DNA of 64,000 nt from Luminiphilus sp. (GTDB lineage: Bacteria; Pseudomonadota; Gammaproteobacteria; Pseudomonadales; Halieaceae), in contig JAQWUD010000016.1 of assembly GCA_029242325.1 (NCBI GenBank), positions 221,766 through 285,765 on the forward strand, written 5' to 3'. Both the position numbers and the translations under genes were made by a program. Below the pieces are notes generated by a model. That model had not been told where the DNA came from, ran no database searches, and saw only the letters and a list, made by a program, of their open reading frames with translations. Positions 57,356 to 64,000 of the stretch are shown here, one piece after another (positions within the stretch are counted from its first letter, which is position 1; each line of letters starts with the position of its first letter).

Positions 57356-58333
57356 TCAGAAAGTCAGAATCACCTTGCCCTTGGCACGGCGCTCCATCAT
57401 AGCCCCATAGGCAGCCTCATATTCTTCGATGGGGAACAAATCAGTGATCACAGGCTTGATCTTGCCTTCCTCGAACCACTGCCAAAGAGTTTCAATATTC
57501 GCGAGATGGACCTCGGGTTCTTCCATCGTGAAACGCCCCCAGAAGACACCCACGAGAGAGCAACCCTTCAACAGTGTAAGGTTAAGCGGAATGCTGGGGA
57601 TGGGTCCCGAGGCGAATCCAATCACGAGATAGCGACCGTTCCACCCCATCGAGCGCACAGCGGGCTCACTGAAGTCACCCCCGACGGGATCATAAACAAC
57701 GTCAACGCCACGCCCTCCGGTCAGCTCCTTGACCCGACCCTTAATCGATTCCTCACTATAGTTAATGGTGTGATCAGCGCCCAGCTCGGCGCACAGCGCG
57801 AGCTTGTCGTCACTGCTGGCCGCAGCGATGACCGTTGCGCCAAGCGCTTTGCCCAGCTCTACAGCCGCACTGCCAACCCCTCCTGCCGCGCCCAACACGA
57901 GTAGCGTCTCTCCGGGCTGTATGTTGGCACGCTGAACGAGCGCGTAATAGGAGGTCAGATAAGTAATAGAGATACCCGCCGCTGCCTCGAAAGACAATGC
58001 CGGAGGTTTGGGGAGCACGGCCATTTCGTGGGCGACAATCTCTTCACAAAAACCACCCGAGCCGCCACTGTGGATGACCTCATCGCCCACCTGCCAGCGG
58101 GCCACCGCAGCACCGACCTCTTCAATGATACCGGCACATTCCCCGCCTGGAATAAAGGGTAACTCAGGTTGGAATTGGTATTTACCTTGAATGATCAACA
58201 CGTCAGGAAAGTTCAATCCTGCCGCTTTCACACGGATGCGGACATCATTAGCGCCCATCTCCGACGATGGCCAATCAGCGACCAGATCCAATCGGTCGGG
58301 TAAGCCGTGCTCACGACACACCAGTGCTTTCAT
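57356..58333 (-). CDS. NADPH:quinone oxidoreductase / zinc-free MDR-family enoyl reductase
   Basis: This 325-residue MDR-family protein starts MKALVCREHGLPD at ATG 58333, one base after the thiolase stop (TGATATG). It has FIPGGECAGIIEEVG and the nucleotide site VLGAAGGVGSAAVELGKALGATV; the zinc ligands of alcohol dehydrogenases are absent. Likely reduces a quinone or an enone/enoyl-CoA. Confidence 0.9.
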   Translation of the reverse strand: MKALVCREHGLPDRLDLVADWPSSEMGANDVRIRVKAAGLNFPDVLIIQGKYQFQPELPFIPGGECAGIIEEVGAAVARWQVGDEVIHSGGSGGFCEEIVAHEMAVLPKPPALSFEAAAGISITYLTSYYALVQRANIQPGETLLVLGAAGGVGSAAVELGKALGATVIAAASSDDKLALCAELGADHTINYSEESIKGRVKELTGGRGVDVVYDPVGGDFSEPAVRSMGWNGRYLVIGFASGPIPSIPLNLTLLKGCSLVGVFWGRFTMEEPEVHLANIETLWQWFEEGKIKPVITDLFPIEEYEAAYGAMMERRAKGKVILTF

Positions 58334-58334
58334 A

Positions 58335-59513
58335 TCAGAAGACCTCAAACAGACCAGCCGCACCCATACCACCACCCACACACATGGTAACGACAACGTA
58401 TTTCGCGCCGCGACGCTTGCCTTCTATCAGCGCGTGCCCCAGCAACCGAGAGCCACTCATACCGTAGGGATGACCAACCGCTATCGCACCGCCATTCACA
58501 TTGAGCTTATCGTTATCGATACCCAAGGTGTCACGGCACTGCAGCACCTGCACGGCAAACGCCTCGTTGAGTTCCCAGAGGCCGATGTCATCAACAGACA
58601 ATCCATGCTGCTTTAATAGCTTTGGTACGGCAAACACCGGACCAATACCCATCTCGTCCGGCTCGCAACCCGCCACCGCAATCCCTCGATAGGCGCCGAG
58701 GGGATTGAGGCCAAGCCTCTCTGCGGTGGCGGCCTCCATGACGACTTGCGCAGACGCCCCGTCAGAAAGCTGAGAGGCGTTCCCCGCCGTAATCGTGCCG
58801 CCTTCAATCACGGTGCGCAGCCCCTGCACACCCTCTAAGGTCGAGGCGCGCACACCTTCATCGGCACTCACGGTGGCTTCAGCTGTCGACTGCTCGCCTG
58901 TTTCTTTGTCGTAAACAATCCGTTCACAGGTTACCGGCACCAACTCATCATCAAATTTGCCCGACATATAAGCGGCGGCGGTGCGCTCCTGGGATTGCAA
59001 ACCGTACTCGTCCATGGCGTCCCGGCTGACTCCGTATCGGGCAGCTACTACTTCAGCTGTCTGCAGCATTGGCATATAAATGTTTTTGTGCAGAGCGAGC
59101 AGTTCTTCATCTGCCGCTCGATGCAGGTTCATGTGCTCATTCTGAACCAGCGAAATGGAATCGACCCCGCCACCCACAGCCACCTCCATGCCGTCATGCA
59201 GCACTTGCTTGGCGGCGGTGGCCACCGCCATCATGCCAGAGGAACATTGGCGATCGAGCGTCATACCAGAGACCGAGACGGGCAAGCCTGCACGCAACGC
59301 CGCGGTGCGACCGATGTTCCCACCCTGACTACCCTGGGTAAGCGCACACCCCATGATGCAATCCTCGATTCGATCCGACTCGATACCTGCACGTTCGACT
59401 GCCGCGCGGATGGCATGGCCCGCCAGGGTTGGCGAAGCCAAGTTATTGAAACCTCCTCGGTAAGCCTTGCCGATCGGTGTACGAGCGGTTGAAACGATCA
59501 CTGCCTCTCTCAT
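58335..59513 (-). CDS. Acetyl-CoA C-acyltransferase (thiolase)
   Basis: The 392-residue thiolase has the acyl-accepting Cys90 in [16 protein letters not shown], the His motif [19 protein letters not shown] and the second Cys in [10 protein letters not shown]. It cleaves 3-ketoacyl-CoA. First gene of the thiolase-quinone oxidoreductase-ADH-thioesterase transcript, 135 bases downstream of the SDR gene. Confidence 0.95.
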   Translation of the reverse strand: MREAVIVSTARTPIGKAYRGGFNNLASPTLAGHAIRAAVERAGIESDRIEDCIMGCALTQGSQGGNIGRTAALRAGLPVSVSGMTLDRQCSSGMMAVATAAKQVLHDGMEVAVGGGVDSISLVQNEHMNLHRAADEELLALHKNIYMPMLQTAEVVAARYGVSRDAMDEYGLQSQERTAAAYMSGKFDDELVPVTCERIVYDKETGEQSTAEATVSADEGVRASTLEGVQGLRTVIEGGTITAGNASQLSDGASAQVVMEAATAERLGLNPLGAYRGIAVAGCEPDEMGIGPVFAVPKLLKQHGLSVDDIGLWELNEAFAVQVLQCRDTLGIDNDKLNVNGGAIAVGHPYGMSGSRLLGHALIEGKRRGAKYVVVTMCVGGGMGAAGLFEVF

Positions 59514-59648
59514 GGTTACATCCCTCTATCCGTATGTGAATTGCCTGTGTGAATTGGCTGTCAGTAAGCGATCACGCGAGTTTGCGCGCGGCGTCTAGGC
59601 GTGGCGGCACTTGCCGCGGGGCACTCATGACTCCGAGCTGGCGCGTCC

Positions 59649-60566
59649 TCAGCTCATTTCAAGCCCCAGTCCCTTGGCCGCCTGACCCACCATTTTGATG
59701 CTCTGCTCAAATCCCGCCTGCAAAGCGCGCTCACCACCCTCAGAGATCTGCGCCCAATGTGCAGCAATGCCTTCGGGTGTCTGCTCTGCCTCGGGTAGCC
59801 ACATGCCCTCGGTTTCAACAATCTTGGCCACAGCAAAGGCACCGGCACCCGCGGCAAGAATCGTCCGTGTCGGCGCTTCTTCAGCCACCAAAAACAGTAC
59901 AGCGGGGGTGACGGCCTCCGGCGTCAGCAGGGCAAATGCCTTTTCCTCTATCAAGCCCTCCGTCATCCGCGTGCCCGCGGTGGGCGCCAGCGCGTTGATC
60001 TTGACGTTGTATTTGGCGCCTTCCTGGGCGAGTGTGTTCATCATGCCAATCACACCCATCTTAGCGGCACCGTAATTGGTCTGACCAAAGTTACCGTACA
60101 GCCCACTGCTAGAGGATGTCACAACGATGCGCCCGTATTCCTGCTCTTTCATGATGTCCCAGCAGGTTTTGGTGCAATGAACGGTTCCCAGCAAGTGCAC
60201 ATCGGTCACCAGCCGAAAATCTTCCACCGACCCTTTAGAGAAGCTCTTGTCGCGTAAGATCCCTGCGTTGTTCACGAGAATATCGAGGCGTCCCCAGCGA
60301 TCTATTGTCTGCGAAACCATATCCTCCACCTGCGCCAGATCCGCCACATTGGCACCATGTGCTATCGCCTCGCCACCCAGTGCCTCAATCTCAGCGACGA
60401 CGTCGAGAGACGCCTGAGAGTTGGCACCTTCTCCCGCGACAGACCCGCCGAGATCATTGACTACCACCTTGGCACCTCGCGCGGCGAGCGCGATGGCGTG
60501 GCTGCGGCCCAAACCTCCGCCAGCCCCAGTCACCAGTGCCACTTTGCCATCGTAACGAATTGTCAT
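59649..60566 (-). CDS. SDR 3-hydroxyacyl-CoA dehydrogenase (MFE-2 type)
   Basis: The 305-residue SDR has TGAGGGLGRSHAIALAARG, NNAGILRDKSF, the catalytic Ser in VTSSSSGLYGNFGQTNYGAAK and a C-terminal extension of about 60 residues, the pattern of the dehydrogenase domain of peroxisomal multifunctional enzyme type 2. It would oxidise 3-hydroxyacyl-CoA in a beta-oxidation route, next to the MaoC hydratase. Confidence 0.9.
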   Translation of the reverse strand: MTIRYDGKVALVTGAGGGLGRSHAIALAARGAKVVVNDLGGSVAGEGANSQASLDVVAEIEALGGEAIAHGANVADLAQVEDMVSQTIDRWGRLDILVNNAGILRDKSFSKGSVEDFRLVTDVHLLGTVHCTKTCWDIMKEQEYGRIVVTSSSSGLYGNFGQTNYGAAKMGVIGMMNTLAQEGAKYNVKINALAPTAGTRMTEGLIEEKAFALLTPEAVTPAVLFLVAEEAPTRTILAAGAGAFAVAKIVETEGMWLPEAEQTPEGIAAHWAQISEGGERALQAGFEQSIKMVGQAAKGLGLEMS

Positions 60567-60584
60567 GCGCTGTCTCCCCGCCCC

Positions 60585-61049
60585 TTAACCTATAATCGAC
60601 ATGCCGAGCCACTCCGCATATACCGCGGGAGTATCCTCGCCTTCAATCTCCACCGTGACCGCCTGCTTCACTAAAAATCGATTCGCATCCTTGCGGTCCA
60701 CAGACAGGATCTCGCAATGGGCGCGAACCCGTTTACCCGCGCGCACAGGATTCAAGAAGCGCACTTTGTCCAGACCATAATTCACACCCATGACAATACC
60801 CTCTGGATAAACGCCATTTCCCGCGCACAGCTTGGTCATCAGAGAAAGGGTCAGAAATCCATGCGCGATAGTGCCGCCGAAGGGAGTTTGTGCTGCGGCC
60901 GCCTCATCAATATGAATGAACTGATGATCCTCAGTGCAATCAGCAAATGTATTGATGCGGGCCTGATCAATCTCAAACCATTCTCCTGGCGGTAATTTTG
61001 TACCCGCTTGATTCTCCATCTCCTCGGGCTGGACCATTGTCAGTGCCAT
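60585..61049 (-). CDS. MaoC-like enoyl-CoA hydratase
   Basis: The 154-residue hotdog protein carries the hydratase motif FADCTEDHQFIHIDE with catalytic Asp/His, then TIAHGFLTLSL. It probably hydrates enoyl-CoA before the adjacent SDR acts. It starts 19 bases upstream of the SDR gene. Confidence 0.92.
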   Translation of the reverse strand: MALTMVQPEEMENQAGTKLPPGEWFEIDQARINTFADCTEDHQFIHIDEAAAAQTPFGGTIAHGFLTLSLMTKLCAGNGVYPEGIVMGVNYGLDKVRFLNPVRAGKRVRAHCEILSVDRKDANRFLVKQAVTVEIEGEDTPAVYAEWLGMSIIG

Positions 61050-61158
61050 CGCTGCTTTCTCCCTGAATTTTCTCTGCCAGTTGCTGCTGTCGTACTGAAC
61101 GACTGTTTTCGTTGACCCGTGTCTGCGCCAATAACTTCAAGCCTCTTCGGAAGGAGTA

Positions 61159-62409
61159 TTATCCGTCGCGAAAAGTTGCCGCCATCTCATGCGTCGCCGC
61201 CAGATACTGTTTGATTTCATTGCGCCCAACCACCATCCGATGCACCGCGTCAGGGCCATCTGCCAAACGCAATGTGCGCTGACCCGACCACATCTCGGCC
61301 AGCGGCGTGTCCTGCGATACACCGATGCCACCATGAATCTGGATCGCATCATCAATCACTTTCAAAGCCATGTTGGGCACAACGGTCTTGATCATCGAGA
61401 TCCAGATCCTCGCCTCTTTGGCAGAGGTGTGATCCATCATCCATGCTGTTTTAAGCGTCAGCAGACGCGCTTGCTCAATGTTCATTCTCGCGTCGGCGAT
61501 AATGTCGATGTTGCCGCCCAGCTTATAGAGCGGGCGACCAAACGCCTCGCGCTGGGTAGCGCGCTCGCACAACAATTGCAAAGCCTTTTCCGCCGAACCG
61601 ATTGACCGCATGCAATGGTGGATGCGGCCGGGCCCTAAACGGCCCTGGGAGATCTCAAAACCTCGACCCGGCCCCAGAATCATATTGTCTTTGGGTACCC
61701 GGACATTATCGAGTTTCACGCGCATATGGCCATGGGGCGCATCGAGCATGTTAAACACTGTAAGGGGCCTCACCATATTGACCCCGGGTGTATCCATGGG
61801 CACCAAAATCTGTGATTGCTGCAGATGTTTGGGCGCCTCGGGGTCAGTCTTGACCATACAAATCATGACCTTGCAACGCGGGTCACCGGCGCCTGACGTC
61901 CAGTGCTTTTCGCCGTTGATCACCCACTGGTCTCCCTCAAGCTGCGCAGAGGTGCAAATGTTGGTGGCATCCGATGATGCCACCGCAGGCTCTGTCATAC
62001 CGAAACAAGAACGAATCTCACCTGCCAGCAATGGCTCAAGCCACTGTTGCTTCTGGGCTTCGCTTCCGTACTTGTGCAGCACTTCCATGTTGCCTGTATC
62101 GGGTGCGGCGCAATTGAAAATCTCTGCGGCGAGTCGAGATTTACCCATTTCTTCAGCAAGGTAGGCGTACTCGACCGTATTTAATCCAGACCCCTCCTCA
62201 CCCGTGAGAAAAAAATTCCACAGGCCCGCTTCTCGCGCGCGGGCCTTCAACTCGTCGAGGATCTGATATTGGCGATCGGTCAAGTCAAAGGGGTCTCCCA
62301 CTTCAATTTCAGAGATATACTCGCCTTCGACCGGAAGAATGTGCGCGCTGATAAAAGCTCTTACCTGTTCAAGTACCGGCGCTACTTTTTCCGAAACCCC
62401 TAAATCCAT
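61159..62409 (-). CDS. Acyl-CoA dehydrogenase
   Basis: The 416-residue flavoprotein is an ACAD with CFGMTEPAVASSDATNI, WVINGEKHWTSGAGDP, RFGRPLYK-type (REAFGRPLYKLGG) and IQIHGGIGVSQDTPLAEMW. It oxidises acyl-CoA to enoyl-CoA and opens the MaoC-SDR-thiolase route. Specificity, possibly branched or longer substrates, is not determinable. Confidence 0.93.
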   Translation of the reverse strand: MDLGVSEKVAPVLEQVRAFISAHILPVEGEYISEIEVGDPFDLTDRQYQILDELKARAREAGLWNFFLTGEEGSGLNTVEYAYLAEEMGKSRLAAEIFNCAAPDTGNMEVLHKYGSEAQKQQWLEPLLAGEIRSCFGMTEPAVASSDATNICTSAQLEGDQWVINGEKHWTSGAGDPRCKVMICMVKTDPEAPKHLQQSQILVPMDTPGVNMVRPLTVFNMLDAPHGHMRVKLDNVRVPKDNMILGPGRGFEISQGRLGPGRIHHCMRSIGSAEKALQLLCERATQREAFGRPLYKLGGNIDIIADARMNIEQARLLTLKTAWMMDHTSAKEARIWISMIKTVVPNMALKVIDDAIQIHGGIGVSQDTPLAEMWSGQRTLRLADGPDAVHRMVVGRNEIKQYLAATHEMAATFRDG

Positions 62410-62469
62410 TGCTCACTCCTCAAAAAACTCTTGCCCGCCCTCAGGGCGCTGCCCGCCAGCCAGCCTATA

Positions 62470-62488
62470 ATGGCATATTATATGTCAT
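62470..62488 (-). promoter_or_regulatory. Inverted-repeat operator in the acyl-CoA dehydrogenase promoter region
   Basis: ATGGCATA (62470-62477), spacer TTA, TATGTCAT (62481-62488) is an inverted repeat with one mismatch. It overlaps TATAAT-like sequence on the minus strand, ~60 bases upstream of the dehydrogenase start, so it probably binds a repressor of the catabolic cluster. No regulator gene of the usual TetR type is next to it. The 62410-62704 gap holds nothing else clear. Confidence 0.55.
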
Positions 62489-62704
62489 TATATACACGAT
62501 GCACTGCAGGCACCAACGACACCACCCCGGAATGGGAGCGCCGATGACCTTAGCCTACGTGGGTATATGCGACAAGAAGAATTCCAAAAGACCGCTGCAT
62601 TATGTGCTGTTACAAGCCCTAGAAAATGGGCTTTTATCCCCGACGGCTGCCAAACAGATTCCTTACGGACCGTGTTTGCACCCTTCCCTAGAATCCGAGG
62701 CTGG

Positions 62705-63184
62705 TTACAAGGGCACGGGCAACATCAGCGATTCCTTAACCTGCTCCATCACTACATAACTGGTTGACTCCTGCACGCCGGGCAAGGTCAGCAACGTTTC
62801 GCCCAACAACACGCGATAAGCATTCATATCAGCCACTCGGGCCTTGAGAAGATAATCGAAATTGCCGGACACCAAATAACACTCCTGCACCTCCGGCAGA
62901 TCCATAGCGCGCGCGGTAAATTCTTCAAAAATATCCTGTGACGTGCGATTGAGACGAATCTGCACGAACACCACCAGTCCGCGATCCAACGCACTGGGAT
63001 CCAAAACAGCCTGATAGTGTTGAATGACTCCATCCCGCTCTAGCCGCCGGACCCGTTCCTTGCAAGGCGTCGTGCTCAAGCCAACCCTCCGCGCAAGCTC
63101 CGTGTGCGGAATGCGCGCATCCTGCTGCAACACGCGCACTATATTTCGATCGATCCGGTCCAGCTGATATGACTGACTACCCAC
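62705..63184 (-). CDS. Lrp/AsnC-family transcriptional regulator
   Basis: The 159-residue regulator has the N-terminal HTH (LDRIDRNIVRVLQQDARIPHTELARRVGLS) and a C-terminal RAM ligand domain. GTG at 63184 is the only reasonable start, since an in-frame TGA lies just upstream. Divergent from alanine dehydrogenase, as Lrp-type activators of ald (AldR-like) often are. Confidence 0.93.
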   Translation of the reverse strand: MGSQSYQLDRIDRNIVRVLQQDARIPHTELARRVGLSTTPCKERVRRLERDGVIQHYQAVLDPSALDRGLVVFVQIRLNRTSQDIFEEFTARAMDLPEVQECYLVSGNFDYLLKARVADMNAYRVLLGETLLTLPGVQESTSYVVMEQVKESLMLPVPL

Positions 63185-63261
63185 TCCTCAACCCGCCAGC
63201 AATGACGCCCCAAATTCCCTTACTGCCTCCCAATATCAGCTTTTTATTGGCTAAAGTATAG

Positions 63262-63287
63262 TTATTTAAACTATTTAGTTTAAATAA
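63262..63287. promoter_or_regulatory. 26-bp perfect inverted repeat between the Lrp-like gene and ald
   Basis: The arm TTATTTAAACTA (63262-63273) and its exact complement (63276-63287) flank a TT spacer. The surrounding 60 bp are very AT-rich. Lrp-family dimers bind such palindromes; it probably controls both divergent genes. Confidence 0.75.
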
Positions 63288-63394
63288 AAATATCTATTCA
63301 GCTTTTATTAGTCAATTAAGTAGTGTTTTCACCCTTTGCGGCAAATAACGGAAATCACACACTAAAAGTCGCCACAGGTTTAGGAGATCACGAC

Positions 63395-64000
63395 ATGCTG
63401 ATTGGTGTACCCAAGGAGATCAAAGCACAAGAATTTCGAGTCGGTATGACACCGGCGGGCGTTCGCGAGTTAGTCGCGGCGGGCCATCGCGTGCTGGTTG
63501 AAGCTGGGAGCGGAGACGCTATTGGGTTCTCTGACGGAAGTTACCGAGCCGCTGGCGCCACGACAGCAGACACCAGCGAGCAAGTCTTCGCCGAGGCGGA
63601 GATGGTCGTTAAGATCAAAGAACCCCAGGCACACGAATGCAGACAATTACGGCCCAGGCAAATTCTGTTTACCTACCTGCATCTGGCCGCAGATCCTGAG
63701 CAGGCGTCGCTGCTGCTCTCCTCTGGTGCAACGTGCATCGCCTACGAGACGATCACTTCGCCCCGGGGCGGTCTGCCACTGCTCGCCCCTATGAGCGTTG
63801 TCGCGGGCAGGCTGTCGGTTCAGGCGGGAGCGCACCACTTGGAGATACATCAAGGAGGCAATGGCACGCTACTCAGTGGCGTGCCCGGGGTCCAACCGGG
63901 AAAAGTATTGGTGCTAGGCGGCGGTGTCGTAGGCAGCAGCGCGATCCGCGTGGCGCTGGGCATGGGTGCAGAGGTGACAGTGCTGGATCGCTCGATAACT
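63395..64000 (+). CDS. ald: Alanine dehydrogenase, 3' end cut by window edge
   Basis: The first 202 codons are present. The protein starts [20 protein letters not shown] with the substrate residues of the AlaDH/PNT family (KIKEPQ) and enters the NAD-binding Rossmann fold at [27 protein letters not shown] lies nine bases before ATG 63395. It would deaminate alanine to pyruvate. Confidence 0.93.
   Translation, partial: MLIGVPKEIKAQEFRVGMTPAGVRELVAAGHRVLVEAGSGDAIGFSDGSYRAAGATTADTSEQVFAEAEMVVKIKEPQAHECRQLRPRQILFTYLHLAADPEQASLLLSSGATCIAYETITSPRGGLPLLAPMSVVAGRLSVQAGAHHLEIHQGGNGTLLSGVPGVQPGKVLVLGGGVVGSSAIRVALGMGAEVTVLDRSIT

Noticed and set aside
62409..62759. Plus-strand open frames between acyl-CoA dehydrogenase and the Lrp-like gene
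   Set aside because: They run through the promoter/operator region and into the antisense of the regulator; no family resemblance or ribosome site.

Overview
The window comes from a free-living, probably marine gammaproteobacterium. Core gene order, the CbrB-pcnB-folK neighbourhood and the sodium-coupled acetate-type symporter next to acs resemble the OM60/NOR5 (Halieaceae) group. That placement is inferred from synteny and protein character; no database search was run. No rRNA, CRISPR array or intact prophage was seen.

Layout. 1-2172: end of an RND/MMPL exporter, followed by mpl (murein recycling). 3.6-6.4 kb: PPi-dependent phosphofructokinase, a VanY-type peptidase and sfsA. 6.5-14.0 kb: dksA with a long Lys/Ala repeat tail, gluQ, a CbrB-like sigma-54 activator, pcnB, folK, a deoxynucleoside kinase, panB and panC. 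14.0-18.2 kb: SSS symporter and DUF4212 subunit, divergent from acs. 18.4-22.8 kb: TonB-dependent receptor and a lipoprotein amidohydrolase. 22.9-31.7 kb: the conserved block initiator tRNA-rimP-nusA-infB-rbfA-truB-rpsO-pnp, all on the minus strand. 31.9-39.9 kb: an accessory segment with two secreted zinc metalloproteases, small secreted or lipoprotein ORFs and tyrosine-recombinase remnants. It is wedged between tRNA-fMet and tRNA-Leu(GAG), which are near neighbours in many gammaproteobacteria. 40.1-53.5 kb: tRNA-Leu-secG-glmM-folP-ftsH-rlmE / yhbY / greA-carB-carA, with feoAB and an unknown 114-aa gene inserted beside greA. 53.7-62.4 kb: an SDR, an MFS exporter and a catabolic acyl-CoA cluster (thioesterase, Fe-ADH, quinone oxidoreductase, thiolase, SDR, MaoC, acyl-CoA dehydrogenase). 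62.7-64.0 kb: an Lrp-type regulator divergent from alanine dehydrogenase (cut by the window edge).

Most interesting system: at 8.1-9.8 kb the sigma-54 activator at the cbrB position has no cbrA sensor beside it, and its receiver domain has lost the phosphoacceptor Asp. It keeps an intact GAFTGA AAA+ domain. Directly downstream are three CGTAAC-type repeats, a near-consensus -24/-12 promoter and a predicted ~90-nt RNA with an AAYAAYAA motif and a strong terminator. This looks like a miniature counterpart of the Pseudomonas CbrB-CrcZ carbon-control circuit, driven by a phosphorylation-independent activator.
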